NCBI GenBank assembly: GCA_965247055.1 | Contig: CBDFGE010000001.1 | Coordinates: forward strand, 62,001-126,000 | Length of the DNA stretch: 64,000 nt | Reading direction: 5' to 3' | DNA from: CBDFGE01 sp965247055 | GTDB lineage: Bacteria > Chloroflexota > Dehalococcoidia > Lucifugimonadales > JAGWBF01 | Part shown: positions 24,420-34,020 of the stretch, in pieces | How the letters are laid out: each line of letters opens with the position of its first letter | Position numbering within the stretch: position 1 is the stretch's first letter | Notes under the pieces: generated by a model | Database searches by the model: none | What the model saw: the letters and a program-made list of their open reading frames with translations, nothing else | Told to the model about the DNA's origin: nothing | Translations under genes and position numbers: made by a program

Positions 24420-25298
24420 ATGAACCTCCACCTGGTTGATGGGACCTATGAGCTCTTCCGTGCCCACTTCGGGGCACCCCCGAGGATAGCCCCCGATGGT
24501 CGGGAGATAGGGGCGGTACAGGGGCTTGTTCGGACGCTTCTGGCGTTGCTGCGTCAGGACGAGGTTACCCACATCGCGTGTGCCTTCGACCATGTGATCG
24601 AGTCTTTCAGGAACGACCTGTTCTCCGGGTACAAGACTGGGGCGGGGGTACCCGGTGAGCTGATGGGCCAGTTCGATCTGGCTGAGCGCGCCGTCTGCTC
24701 CCTTGGCATCGTGGTATGGCCCATGACCTACTTCGAGGCCGACGACGCCATCGCCACCGCTGCGTCCAGGTGGGGGGAGTCTCCCGGGGTGGACCAGGTA
24801 GTCATCTGCTCGCCGGACAAGGACCTTGCCCAAATGGTAAGGGGCAGGGCCATAGTGTGTCTCGACAGACGCCGCAGGAGTATCATGGACGAGGAGGGAG
24901 TGGAGGTGAAGTTCGGCGTCCGTCCGTTGTCCATACCCGATTATCTGGCCCTGGTGGGCGACCCCGCGGACGGGATCCCGGGGGTCCCCCGGTGGGGGGC
25001 CAAGAACAGCGCACAGGTCCTGAGGCGGTACCACCACATCGAGCAAATCCCCGGGGACGTGTCGGAGTGGGATGTCGAGCCGAGGGGGGCCGGCGCCATT
25101 GCCGCCAGCCTCGCCGGCCACCGGGAGGACGCCATGCTCTACAAACGTCTCACCACTCTACGCACCGACGTTCCTATCTTGGAGACGCTGGACCAGCTCC
25201 AGTGGATGGGAGTCCATGGGACGAGGTTCCGGGGGCTGTGCGAGGAGCTGGGCCTTCCGGCGCTGATGGGACTGCCTCACCGGTGGACCGACAGCTAG
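24420..25298 (+). CDS. 5'-3' exonuclease (DNA polymerase I N-terminal-like)
   Basis: A 292-residue flap/5'-3' exonuclease standing alone without polymerase domains. The metal-binding residues lie in LHLVDGTYELFRAHF, CAFDHVIESFRNDLF..YK, TYFEADDAIATAA and VVICSPDKDLAQMV, and the helix-hairpin-helix is in LALVGDPADGIPGVPRWGAK. It should remove RNA primers or flaps during replication and repair. ATG 24420 begins the conserved first strand; the frame is open nine bases further (GTG 24411). Confidence 0.92.
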   Translation: MNLHLVDGTYELFRAHFGAPPRIAPDGREIGAVQGLVRTLLALLRQDEVTHIACAFDHVIESFRNDLFSGYKTGAGVPGELMGQFDLAERAVCSLGIVVWPMTYFEADDAIATAASRWGESPGVDQVVICSPDKDLAQMVRGRAIVCLDRRRRSIMDEEGVEVKFGVRPLSIPDYLALVGDPADGIPGVPRWGAKNSAQVLRRYHHIEQIPGDVSEWDVEPRGAGAIAASLAGHREDAMLYKRLTTLRTDVPILETLDQLQWMGVHGTRFRGLCEELGLPALMGLPHRWTDS

Positions 25299-25347
25299 AG
25301 AGGTACCGCGGAGAAGCGCGAGGGGTTCCGTACGGCGGCAGGCGGAC

Positions 25348-25914
25348 TTATCGGGCTGCTTGGCCGGCGGCGATAACCTCGTCCCGCCCCACCTGGGTCA
25401 CCGCATAGTAACCCGGCTCACCCGGCACCCGCTCCAGCCAGCGGAACGTGCTCCTGGCGGCGTTTCGAAGCGTCTGTAGGTCGTTGGCGGGCCGCCGCCA
25501 CCCCGCAAGGCCGTATAGCCGCCCCAGCTCGTCCGCGGAGACTGCCTCAATGCCCAGGAACCTTTTGGCGCCCTCCGCGGCCACCACGACCCGGCGCATG
25601 TCGCCGATAGCCGCGACCTCGCCGCAGAACCGGGCGAACAGCTGCTCTGCTCCCGTTATCTCCTCCGGCGCCTGTGGGTCGTCCGTCTCGGACTCGAGGG
25701 ACCCAGGTCCACCGGCCTCCGGGAGACTGGGGGGTACATTTTTACCGCCGCCGGACTGCGTGGCTTGGGCCGCACCCTCCACCCCCAGCCGCATGAGGTC
25801 CCGAGGCAGCTCTCGCAGTGCCAGCCCCACAACCTCACGCAATATTTCGGCCTCCTCAGCCTCGACGCTGATCTGGGCATTCCCAGGCAGGCTAACCGTA
25901 ACCTTCACCACCAT
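25348..25914 (-). CDS. Conserved hypothetical protein with possible winged-helix C-terminus
   Basis: A 188-residue protein. The first 55 residues form beta-helix structure (KVTVSLPGNAQISVEAEEAE). A Gly/Pro/Ser linker of about 45 residues follows, then a helical domain of about 85 residues. The C-terminal section (WRRPANDLQTLRNAARSTFR, then VPGEPGYYAVTQVGRDEVI) has the look of a winged helix ending in a WL/YY hairpin. The domain order is typical of small proteins in Dehalococcoidia, but I cannot name a family. Confidence 0.7.
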   Translation of the reverse strand: MVVKVTVSLPGNAQISVEAEEAEILREVVGLALRELPRDLMRLGVEGAAQATQSGGGKNVPPSLPEAGGPGSLESETDDPQAPEEITGAEQLFARFCGEVAAIGDMRRVVVAAEGAKRFLGIEAVSADELGRLYGLAGWRRPANDLQTLRNAARSTFRWLERVPGEPGYYAVTQVGRDEVIAAGQAAR

Positions 25915-26024
25915 CTCCCAATTCCCCCTTTGCGCCCCTTCGATGCATAGTATACCCGGAGGTACCCGAAACTCAAGGGGAAAAGATGCAAAAATGTAAG
26001 GAAATGCGGGCGAGTGGGTGGAGG

Positions 26025-27908
26025 CTACAGAGTCTCTTTAAGCCTCACGGCCAGCGACCGGGTCATCCCCTGGACGGCTGCGATGTCATCCATGGCTGCC
26101 TCCCGTATGCCCTTTAGCGATCCGAAGCGGCGCAGGAGCATCCTTTTCCTCTTGGGGCCGATACCCGGCACCAGGTCAACAGAGGAGGAGATGCTTGCCC
26201 TGCTGCGCAGCTTGCGATGGTATGTGATGGCAAACCGGTGGGCCTCGTCGCGTATCCGCTGCACCAGGTACATGGCCTGGGAGCCGCCTGGCAGCACGAT
26301 GGGTTCCGGGGTTTGGGGCACGAATAGCCACTCGTTCTCTTTGGCGATGGACGCAAGGGGTATGAAGTCTATGCCCATCTCCAGGAAGACCTCCAGCGCT
26401 GCGGAGAGGTGTCCTTTGCCCCCATCGATGAGGACCAGGTCTGGTACGCGGCCCCAGCTCTCGTCGGCGAGGGCGGGACCGGCCATCGCCTGGCTTGGTC
26501 TGCCCTCGCCGCTCCCCTTGCCTCGCAGGGCGGCCAGCCGCTTGAACCGGCGCCGCAGCACCTCTTGCATCATGGCATAGTCATCTATGGTGTCCACGGT
26601 CTTGATCCGGAAGCGGCGGTAGTCGGCGGGCCTGGGCATCCCCTCCTGGAAGGTCGCCATGCTGCCCACGGCGTTGGTGCCCTGGATGTTGGAGATGTCG
26701 TAGCACTCTATTCGCCGGGGCAGGTCGGGCAGGTTCAGCTCTTCCTGAAGCTCCGCCATGGCCTGTTGCACGGCGTCGGAGTTGGAGAGCCACTTGGCCC
26801 GCATCTGGGACAGCCCCTGGGTGGCGTTTTCCGCCACCATCTTGATCAGCTTGTGCTGCTCGCCCCGGAGGGGCCGATGCAGCACCACGGGCCCGCCCCG
26901 CTTTGCCTTCAGCCACTCCTGGATCAGCCCCCCCTCATCCGGCACATGCTGTAGGATGATGCTCCGGGGGACGAAGGGAGCCGACTGGTAGAACTGCTTG
27001 ATGAACTCGCCCAGGATGTGTCCCGGGGTATCATCCTGGGTGCCCTCCATGATGAAGTGGTCCCGCCCGATGAGCTTGCCCTGCCGTACGAAAAACGCCT
27101 CTACCCACGCCTGGTCCTGGCCTTCGGCCATCGCTATGGCATCCAGGTCGTGCTTGGAACCGGAATCCACCTTTATGCGCTGCTCCTCGATGACCTGCTG
27201 GATATTTCTGATCTGGTCCCTTAACACGGCAGCCCGCTCGAACTCCAACGCCTCCGAGGCGTCCGCCATTTTGCTGCGGAGGTCGTCAACCACCGTCTCG
27301 GTCTTCCCCTCCATGAACATGATCACCTGCTGGACCACCTTATGGTACTCCTGCCGGTCCACAAGTCCGATGCACGGAGCGACACACCGGTTGATGTAGT
27401 ACTCGAGACAGGGGCGGGCATCCTTACCGGTGATCGCCTTGGTGCAGGAGCGGTAGGGGAACAGCTTCTTCAAGAGGGCGAGGGTCTTGCGCACGCTGCC
27501 CGCGGTGGCGAAGGGGCCGAAATAGCGTGCCCCGTCCTGGGAGACCCTGCGGGTAATGTAAACCTGTGGGAACGCCTCGGCCAGATCTATCTTAAGGTAG
27601 GGGTAGCTCTTGTCGTCCTTGAGCCGGGCGTTGTAGGTAGGCCGGAATCTCTTGATAAGGGTACACTCGAGGATGAGGGCCTCGGCCTCGGAGTCGGTGA
27701 CTATGAACTCGAAGTCCGCCACCCTGGGTACCATTTTCCGGATCTTGGGGGAGATGTTGTACTGAGAGCCAAAATAGGAGCTGATGCGGTTTCTAAGGCT
27801 TGCGGCTTTGCCCACGTAGAGGACCCGGTCACTTGAGTCCTTCATCATGTAGACCCCGGGCTTCTCCGGGGTGATCCTCAGCCTGTGGTCGAAGCCCTTC
27901 CGCTCCAT
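26025..27908 (-). CDS. uvrC: Excinuclease ABC subunit C
   Basis: A 627-residue UvrC. The N-terminal GIY-YIG nuclease is at PGVYMMKDSSDRVLYVGKA, SLRNRISSYF. A UVR motif lies mid-protein (VVDDLRSKMADASEALEFER and following), next a C-terminal RNase-H-like nuclease (IECYDISNIQGTNAVGSM, PDLVLIDGGKGHLSAAL), and last the helix-hairpin-helix pair (VPGIGPKRKRMLLRRFGSL). It makes both incisions in nucleotide excision repair. Four Cys (CLEYYINRCVAPCIG) are the conserved Fe-S region. It lies seven bases after a small membrane-protein gene. Confidence 0.96.
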   Translation of the reverse strand: MERKGFDHRLRITPEKPGVYMMKDSSDRVLYVGKAASLRNRISSYFGSQYNISPKIRKMVPRVADFEFIVTDSEAEALILECTLIKRFRPTYNARLKDDKSYPYLKIDLAEAFPQVYITRRVSQDGARYFGPFATAGSVRKTLALLKKLFPYRSCTKAITGKDARPCLEYYINRCVAPCIGLVDRQEYHKVVQQVIMFMEGKTETVVDDLRSKMADASEALEFERAAVLRDQIRNIQQVIEEQRIKVDSGSKHDLDAIAMAEGQDQAWVEAFFVRQGKLIGRDHFIMEGTQDDTPGHILGEFIKQFYQSAPFVPRSIILQHVPDEGGLIQEWLKAKRGGPVVLHRPLRGEQHKLIKMVAENATQGLSQMRAKWLSNSDAVQQAMAELQEELNLPDLPRRIECYDISNIQGTNAVGSMATFQEGMPRPADYRRFRIKTVDTIDDYAMMQEVLRRRFKRLAALRGKGSGEGRPSQAMAGPALADESWGRVPDLVLIDGGKGHLSAALEVFLEMGIDFIPLASIAKENEWLFVPQTPEPIVLPGGSQAMYLVQRIRDEAHRFAITYHRKLRSRASISSSVDLVPGIGPKRKRMLLRRFGSLKGIREAAMDDIAAVQGMTRSLAVRLKETL

Positions 27909-27915
27909 GGGAAGA

Positions 27916-28245
27916 TTACCTCAGCACAAAACTGAGTGCGACGAGTACCACCACAACCACGGCCGAGAGCGCCAAGATACGCTTGACCTCGGGCACCACG
28001 TAGCTATAGACCGTGGGGCGAGATCGTGCGCGCCCCTGGGCTGGCTGGCGGACAGCCGCCGACTGGGGACTGGAGGTCTCCGAGGGCTGCCGGCTGGCAA
28101 GCCCGTCGCCCTCGGCAGCCTCCTCTGCCCCGGGAGTAAAGCCGGGTGGCGGGACCCCAGAGGGTCCCCTACCTTGCCTTCTCTTTCTCTGGCCAAGCTG
28201 GGACTGGCGGGCCGCAGCCCGGCGAGACCTGCCTCGCTGGGGCAT
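27916..28245 (-). CDS. Small tail-anchored membrane protein upstream of uvrC
   Basis: A 109-residue protein with a basic, disordered N-terminal 80 residues (MPQRGRSRRAAARQSQLGQR...) and a single C-terminal transmembrane segment (ILALSAVVVVVLVALSFVLR). GGAGGTG is placed ten bases before the ATG, which supports it as a real gene. It is just ahead of uvrC, probably in one transcript. Function unknown; the layout is that of a tail-anchored protein facing the cytoplasm. Confidence 0.7.
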   Translation of the reverse strand: MPQRGRSRRAAARQSQLGQRKRRQGRGPSGVPPPGFTPGAEEAAEGDGLASRQPSETSSPQSAAVRQPAQGRARSRPTVYSYVVPEVKRILALSAVVVVVLVALSFVLR

Positions 28246-28395
28246 TAGTCCAACACCTCCGCACTAAAAGGACTCGGAAGGGAAACGTCGGTCTTCGGTG
28301 AAGCCTCCGGCCGCACCAGCTCTACCCTACCTTCTCAGCGCTTCTGTGCACTTGACTTGTCCATCTGGTCGACCTCAACTCAGTGCGTCTCCGTA

Positions 28396-29448
28396 TCAGG
28401 ACCTGGGATGGCTTCTCTCGTATTCTTTCCTGACGTGGTCCTTGGTCAGGTGAGTATACACCTGTGTCGTGGTAATACTCGAGTGGCCAAGAAGCTCTTG
28501 CAGATGCCTCAAGGAGGCGCCCCCCCTCAACATATGGGTCGCGAAGCTGTGGCGGAGAACATGGGGAGTTATCGACTTTTCCAGGGAGGCTTTGCGGGCA
28601 TAGGCCTTGAGGATCGTCCATACCCATTGGCGGGTTAGCCGGCCCCCCCTTTGATTCAGGAACAGGGCCCTCTCCTCTGTACCGCCTGCCCTCCTGCCGT
28701 CTGAAGCCGACCCAGCCGGGCCGCTGGACCCCGGGCCCCGGTCGGCGGTGCCGTCTCTCCCAGAAAGGCTGCGCGAGGACGAGAGCAGATGCGGCCTGGC
28801 CTCATCCACGTACGCCCTGACCGCCTGGACGGCCCGGGGGTACACGTACACGATGCGCTCTTTGGAACCCTTCCCCATGCAGCGGATGTACCCCTCCTGC
28901 AGATTAACGTCGTGGAGGTTAAGGGATACCATCTCGGTAACCCTCAGGCCAGTGGCGTAGAGCAGCTCCAAGATCGCATAGTCTCGCCTGCCCTCGGGCG
29001 ACTCCTCCCTAGCCGGCTGGTCCAGCAGCCTCTCCACCTCCTCCTCCGAGAGAAACTTGGGGAGACTGCGCCCGACCCTGGGGGAGCTCAGAAACTCGGT
29101 GGGGTCCTGCTCGACGGCCTCCTCCTGTACCAAGAAGTTGAAGAACGACTTGAGGGCGGCCACCTTTCTAGCGGTGGTGGTATCGCGATAGCTCTTCTTG
29201 GCTCTCAGGTTGGAAACGTACTCGGTGAGAAGGGACAGGTCGACCTGGCCCCATTCCCTGAGCCTCGGCCACCCCGCCTCCAGCGTCCGCGAATCGGAGG
29301 GCATCTCACCGTCCCGATAGTCGTGGGGTCTGCCCTGGGCAAATTCCATAAACTGGTTCAGATCGTTCCTATAAGCCTCCAACGTGTTCCTGGAAAAGCC
29401 CTTCTCCACCACCAGATGATTGAGAAATGAATCTACCGCATCCTTCAC
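28396..29448 (-). CDS. XerC/XerD-type tyrosine recombinase
   Basis: A 350-residue tyrosine recombinase. The N-terminal SAM-like domain (residues 1-110) is followed by the catalytic domain with R169 (ATGLRVTEM), the Lys in GKGSKER, H296 and R299 (HVLRHSF), H322 (LGHSSITTTQ) and Y331. All active-site residues are present. It is about 50 residues longer than usual Xer proteins: residues ~222-260 are a Ser/Gly/Asp-rich insert, and ~40-66 is another short insert. It should resolve chromosome dimers at dif. It lies upstream of, and in the same orientation as, uvrC. Confidence 0.92.
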   Translation of the reverse strand: MKDAVDSFLNHLVVEKGFSRNTLEAYRNDLNQFMEFAQGRPHDYRDGEMPSDSRTLEAGWPRLREWGQVDLSLLTEYVSNLRAKKSYRDTTTARKVAALKSFFNFLVQEEAVEQDPTEFLSSPRVGRSLPKFLSEEEVERLLDQPAREESPEGRRDYAILELLYATGLRVTEMVSLNLHDVNLQEGYIRCMGKGSKERIVYVYPRAVQAVRAYVDEARPHLLSSSRSLSGRDGTADRGPGSSGPAGSASDGRRAGGTEERALFLNQRGGRLTRQWVWTILKAYARKASLEKSITPHVLRHSFATHMLRGGASLRHLQELLGHSSITTTQVYTHLTKDHVRKEYERSHPRS

Positions 29449-29762
29449 ATCGGCCTCATTTTCCTTTCGGCAACCGGGGACCTCTCGAGCTCAATTCTAT
29501 CATAAACCCCACCCTCCAAATAGCAGAGCAGCGTGCGGCTGTAGACCAGTTCGTGGCCGCCTTTTGCGCGGCCGACCACAGCCACGGCCAGGCGGCTTCT
29601 CTACGTACGTCTAGACCTACTATTTGGGCACCGGAGATGCTATACTCATCGAACCCCGCCGTTCATACCGTTCAACCTGCGCGATAGTAACGACATTCGG
29701 GGTAAGCGGGTACTTTCCCAGGTTTGAACTCTAGCACCGGGTGAGATCCGATCGGCAGCGAC
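29449..29762. other. Divergent intergenic region between the Xer gene and thrB
   Basis: No gene is visible here. TATACT at 29641-29646 is a possible -10 for thrB, without a clear -35. The region must hold promoters for both directions. Confidence 0.45.
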
Positions 29763-30689
29763 ATGGCGCAGATCAAGATAAGGGTACCGGCGACCACCGC
29801 CAACCTGGGCCCCGGATTCGATTGCCTGGGGATGGCCCTTGATCTGTGGAACGAGGTCCGGGTCGAGACGGCCGAGGTTGCCATTGTGACCTTAGAGGGC
29901 CAGGGTGCCACGGAGCTACGGGCAGACTCGACCAACCTGGTGTACCGGGCAATGGAGCATCTGTTCCAGCACGCCGGTGTAGCGACGCCGGCCCTGAAGG
30001 TCCACTGCCGGAACGAAGTCCCTCTCAAGAGGGGACTGGGCAGCAGCGCGGCCGCCATCGTGGGCGGCGTGGTCGCGGCCAACCTACTGCTGGCCCGGCT
30101 TCCCGGGTCAGCAGGACACTCCCTGTCCCAGGATGAGCTTCTTAAGCTGGCGGTGGACCTGGAGGGCCACCCGGACAACGTGGCCCCAGCCCTCCTGGGT
30201 GGGCTCCGCCTGGTAGTCAGGGAAGGGAACTCTCTGCTGGCCCCGGAGGTCCCCGTCCCCGAGGACGTCCACGCCGTGCTGTACGTTCCGGACTTGGCCA
30301 TAGCCACGGAGGACGCCCGGGCCGTGCTTCCCGCCAATTACAGCAGAGAGGATGCGGTGTATAATATGGGGAGGATCGCCTTGCTGGTCAACGCCCTGGC
30401 CACGGGAAGGCTGGCAGACCTTCAAGTGGCTACTCTGGATAGGCTGCATCAACCTTACCGCCGGAAGCTGTTCCCCGCCATGAAGGTCATCTTCGCCGCC
30501 GCCATGGTTGCCGGGGCCCTGGGAGTGTTCCTGTCGGGCAGCGGCTCTTCCGTACTGGCACTGACCAGGGGCCGGGAGATGACCGTGGCCTATGAGATGG
30601 CCGAAGCAGCTCGCCAGGCCAGCGTCCCCGGCTACGTGAAGATAACCAGGCCTACCCCTCGAGGGGCCCATGCCGCAGCGCTGGCCTAG
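29763..30689 (+). CDS. thrB: Homoserine kinase
   Basis: A 308-residue GHMP kinase of the homoserine kinase type. The N-terminal VPATTANLGPGFDCLGMALDLW motif is diagnostic, the ATP-binding loop is KRGLGSSAAAIVGG, and GHPDNVAPALLGG and FLSGSGSSVLAL follow. It phosphorylates homoserine on the route to threonine. It starts a likely two-gene operon with the aspartate kinase 15 bases downstream. Homoserine dehydrogenase and threonine synthase are not in the window. Confidence 0.95.
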   Translation: MAQIKIRVPATTANLGPGFDCLGMALDLWNEVRVETAEVAIVTLEGQGATELRADSTNLVYRAMEHLFQHAGVATPALKVHCRNEVPLKRGLGSSAAAIVGGVVAANLLLARLPGSAGHSLSQDELLKLAVDLEGHPDNVAPALLGGLRLVVREGNSLLAPEVPVPEDVHAVLYVPDLAIATEDARAVLPANYSREDAVYNMGRIALLVNALATGRLADLQVATLDRLHQPYRRKLFPAMKVIFAAAMVAGALGVFLSGSGSSVLALTRGREMTVAYEMAEAARQASVPGYVKITRPTPRGAHAAALA

Positions 30690-30704
30690 GAGCGGGCGGA
30701 CGAA

Positions 30705-31922
30705 ATGAATCTGGTCGTACAGAAATACGGTGGAAGCTCGGTGGCCGACGCCGACAGAATAAAGAGCGTCGCGGCGCGCATCCTACGCACCCGGGGCAGT
30801 GGGACGGAAGTGGTGGCGGTGGTGTCGGCCATGGGCGACACCACCGATGAGCTCCTAGACTTGGCCAAACAGGTATCGGGGGACCCGGACCCCAGGGAGT
30901 TGGACGTCCTGCTGTCCACCGGCGAGCTGGTTTCGTGCACTCTCCTGGCCATGGCGATGCGGGCCATGGGCCACGATGCCGTCAGTCTCAGCGGCATCCA
31001 GGCGGGCATCTGGACCGATACGAGCTTCGGGAGGGCCCGCATATCCCGTGTTGACACGGCCCGGGTTAAAAAGGAGCTGAAAGCGGGCAAGCTGGTGATC
31101 GTTGCCGGCTTCCAAGGCGTCACCGAGGACATGGACGTCACCACGCTGGGCCGGGGTGGCTCCGATACCACCGCCGTCGCACTGGCTGCGGCGCTGGCGG
31201 CCCAGAGGTGCGAGTTCTATACCGACGTGGAGGGCATCTACACCACCGACCCACGTGTGGTGCCGGAGGCCCGCAAGCTGGACGAGGTGAGCTACGAGGA
31301 GATGCTGGAGCTTGCCAGCTACGGCGCCAAAATGCATCCCCGCTCCATCGAACTGGGGGCAGCGTACGGTGTGCCCATGTACGTGGCCTCCAGCTTCAGC
31401 GACTGTCCCGGAACCCTCATACACAAAGAGGCTAAGACCGCCATGGAACAGAGAGTTAAGGTCACCGGTGTCGCCCACGACCTGAACGTAGCAAAGATAA
31501 CCCTGCAGGGCGTCCCGGACCGGCCGGGAATAGCCGCCAACGTCTTCGAACCTCTAGCCCAGGAGGGCATAAGCGTGGATACCATAGTCCAGAACGCCAG
31601 TGTAGAGCGCCTCACCGACCTGAGCTTCACCGTGGCACGCACCGATCTGAAAAGGGCGGTGACGATAGTGAAGCCCGTGGCCGAGGTCATCGGGGCCGCG
31701 GGGGTGAGTACCGACGACAATTTGAGCAAAGTGAGCATCGTGGGCGCAGGCATGCAGAACTCACCCGGCTACGCGTCCCGTATGTTCAGGACCCTGGCCG
31801 ACAACAACATCAATATCGATATGATAACCACCTCGGAGATCCGTATAACCTGTATCGTCGCCCAAGAGGGAGCCCTTGACGCCGTGCGAGCCCTGCACCG
31901 GGCTTTCCACCTGGAGGAGTAA
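30705..31922 (+). CDS. lysC: Aspartate kinase
   Basis: A 405-residue aspartate kinase, the first step for lysine, threonine and methionine. The N-terminal KYGGSSVADADRIKSVAARI and the FQGVTEDMDVTTLGRGGSDTTAVALA motif form the amino-acid kinase active site. Two C-terminal ACT domains (VTGVAHDLNVAKITLQGVPD and VSIVGAGMQNSPGYASRMF) carry feedback control, most likely by lysine with or without threonine. It follows thrB directly. Confidence 0.95.
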   Translation: MNLVVQKYGGSSVADADRIKSVAARILRTRGSGTEVVAVVSAMGDTTDELLDLAKQVSGDPDPRELDVLLSTGELVSCTLLAMAMRAMGHDAVSLSGIQAGIWTDTSFGRARISRVDTARVKKELKAGKLVIVAGFQGVTEDMDVTTLGRGGSDTTAVALAAALAAQRCEFYTDVEGIYTTDPRVVPEARKLDEVSYEEMLELASYGAKMHPRSIELGAAYGVPMYVASSFSDCPGTLIHKEAKTAMEQRVKVTGVAHDLNVAKITLQGVPDRPGIAANVFEPLAQEGISVDTIVQNASVERLTDLSFTVARTDLKRAVTIVKPVAEVIGAAGVSTDDNLSKVSIVGAGMQNSPGYASRMFRTLADNNINIDMITTSEIRITCIVAQEGALDAVRALHRAFHLEE

Positions 31923-32027
31923 GTTCCAAGCGCCGGGTCCGGCCCACGTACCCCGACTCACGCGACCGCGAGGCCGGGGGATGCAGGGCAAGAAGCGCGA
32001 GCCGCGTACACTTATTGATGCCTTAGC

Positions 32028-32813
32028 ATGTCAGTGAACCGCGACAGGCTACCCGGGGAGGAGCGGCCGTACCTCTCGGTCGTTATTCCCGCCTACAACG
32101 AGGAGCCCCGCATCGAGGCCACCCTGAGAACGGTCGTGGAGTACCTGGGTGCCCAGCCCTACACCTGGGATGTAGCAGTGGTGAACGACGGCAGTACCGA
32201 TGCCACAGCCTCGCTGGTCAACGCCCTGGCAGGCAGTTGCCCACAGGTGCGCCTCATCGCACTTCCCCACGGGGGCAAGGGCTGGGCGGTGGCCCAGGGT
32301 ATGTTGCAGGTAAAGGGGGAGTACCGCTTTCTGTGCGACGCCGACCTTTCGATGCCCATATCCCAGCTAGCCCGGTTCCTCCCGCCCCAGGCCACCGGAT
32401 TCGACATCGCCATCGGCTCCCGAGAGGTCACCGGAGCCAGGCGCATCGGGGAACCCCGCCGACGGCATGCCATGGGCCGCATATACAGCCTGCTCGTCAG
32501 GCTACTGGCCGTCCCTGGCGTGTCCGATACCCAGTGCGGGTTCAAGTGCTTCAGGGGCGAGATAGCTCAGGAGATTTTCTCTCTGCTGAGGCTCCCGGGA
32601 TTTGCCTTCGACGTAGAGACCCTGTTTCTGGCCCGGAAGCGGAAGCTCAGGGTCACCGAGGTCCCCATCGATTGGCACTACCGGACCGAGAGCAAGGTGA
32701 GGCCGGTGGTAGACTCCCTAGCCATGAGCGTGGATATCCTGAAAATACGCTGGTACCATCTCAGAGGCAGGTACGGACGTCGGTTCGTACCGACCGAGGG
32801 TGACTCACCCTGA
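32028..32813 (+). CDS. Glycosyltransferase family 2 (dolichyl/polyprenyl-phosphate sugar transferase-like)
   Basis: A 261-residue GT-A glycosyltransferase. LSVVIPAYNEEPRIEATLRT, VAVVNDGSTDAT, GGKGWAVAQGM and the catalytic CDADLSMP are seen in order. GSREV.GARR and VSDTQCGFKCFRG are typical of dolichyl-phosphate beta-glucosyltransferase-like proteins. It should pass a sugar from a nucleotide donor to a polyprenyl phosphate at the membrane, though no transmembrane helix is present. It stands alone after lysC with a 105-base gap. Confidence 0.9.
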   Translation: MSVNRDRLPGEERPYLSVVIPAYNEEPRIEATLRTVVEYLGAQPYTWDVAVVNDGSTDATASLVNALAGSCPQVRLIALPHGGKGWAVAQGMLQVKGEYRFLCDADLSMPISQLARFLPPQATGFDIAIGSREVTGARRIGEPRRRHAMGRIYSLLVRLLAVPGVSDTQCGFKCFRGEIAQEIFSLLRLPGFAFDVETLFLARKRKLRVTEVPIDWHYRTESKVRPVVDSLAMSVDILKIRWYHLRGRYGRRFVPTEGDSP

Positions 32814-33027
32814 GCTAACCACCATCTCCTCCCAGAGCGACAAATCCCCTAAAACATTGCGGGCAAGACTCTTGACCTGGCGCGACTTTTGATGTATTCA
32901 GTTAGTGAGGTGTGGGGTAGCCCGCCAGCACTTGGTCGGATCAAACCCGGAATTTGGCACCAAGCCCTTGCCCTGTTGGGAAAGAATATAATAACCTAAT
33001 GGAAGGCCCGGTCCTGGAGCGAACTCA

Positions 33028-33885
33028 GTGATGAAACAGGTAAGGTCGGAAGAGGCCGCAAGGCTCCGGCGAGAGAAGAGTAGAGAGGCCATAAGCCTCG
33101 CCCTCCAGGGTAGCTGGGGGAGGGCCGCCGAGGTCAATCAGGAGATATTGAGGATCTCCCCTGAAGACGTGGAGGCCATGAACCGTCTTGGGAAGGCCTT
33201 CCTGGCACTGGGGCTTTACTCCGAAGCCAGGGGCGCCTTCGAGAGGGCGGCGAAGATCGCCCCTTACAACACCATCTCCAAGAAAAACCTGGAAAGGCTG
33301 GACCATCTGCAAGGGACCAATCCCCCTCCTCAACAGGGCAAGGTGGTCACTCCCTATCTGTTCATAGAAGAGAGCGGCAAGTCGGGCACGACGGTGCTCC
33401 AGAGGCCCGCCCCGTTCCAGGTGCTGGCAAAGATGGCGGCAGGAGACGCGGGGAAGCTGGAGGCCCACGGACATACCCTCGTGGTTGCCAACGGCCATGG
33501 CGAATACCTTGGGAAGATCGAGCCCAAGCTGTCCGCCAGACTGATGCGCCTCCTGGAAGCCGGCAATCGCTACGATGTCGCTATCGTCAGCATCAACCAC
33601 CAGGAGGTCTCGGTCATCATCTGGGAGACGCATCGCCATCCCGGAATGGACAACGTGTGCTCCTTCCCGTCGAGTAGCAAGAAAGACTACAAGGTCCACT
33701 GGAAGGATGCCCTCCTCAAGTACGATGTGGAGAGCGATCTCGACGAGGAGGAAGTGTACAATCCGGAATGGACCGGAAGCGATCCCGACGGCCGGGACCT
33801 CGCGGACGGAGAAGAAACCCCGGACCCCCCCTACACGGGTGCGGCCGCCCAGCCCGACACCGACGAGGAGGATGAGCCCGAGTAG
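33028..33885 (+). CDS. TPR-repeat protein
   Basis: A 285-residue protein with about two TPR repeats near residues 20-90 (ISLALQGSWGRAAEVNQEIL, then VEAMNRLGKAFLALGLYSEA and FERAAKIAPYNTISKKNLER). A beta-rich segment with VVANGHGEYLGKIEPKLSARL follows, and an acidic disordered tail (last ~60 residues) ends DEEDEPE. The design suggests a scaffold or chaperone-like role. The start may be at either of two ATGs. A TATAAT at 32987-32992 is a likely -10. Closed by a bidirectional hairpin. Confidence 0.85.
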   Translation: MMKQVRSEEAARLRREKSREAISLALQGSWGRAAEVNQEILRISPEDVEAMNRLGKAFLALGLYSEARGAFERAAKIAPYNTISKKNLERLDHLQGTNPPPQQGKVVTPYLFIEESGKSGTTVLQRPAPFQVLAKMAAGDAGKLEAHGHTLVVANGHGEYLGKIEPKLSARLMRLLEAGNRYDVAIVSINHQEVSVIIWETHRHPGMDNVCSFPSSSKKDYKVHWKDALLKYDVESDLDEEEVYNPEWTGSDPDGRDLADGEETPDPPYTGAAAQPDTDEEDEPE

Positions 33886-33938
33886 CGCCCTCCCTCCAGA
33901 CCCGGCACCGCTTCATCGTCGGCTAAACGCAGAGAAAC

Positions 33939-33980
33939 AAAAGACTTCCGGGGCATCGAATGATGCCCCGGAAGTCTTTT
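33939..33980. terminator. Bidirectional intrinsic terminator
   Basis: A 19-bp perfect hairpin (33939-33957 with 33962-33980, GAAT loop). The outer arms are AAAA/TTTT, so it gives a U-tract on both strands. It separates the convergent TPR and RdhA-like genes. Confidence 0.9.
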
Positions 33981-34020
33981 GTAGCATGTTTCAGGGGACC
34001 GGCGGACCCGGAGACGCCCT

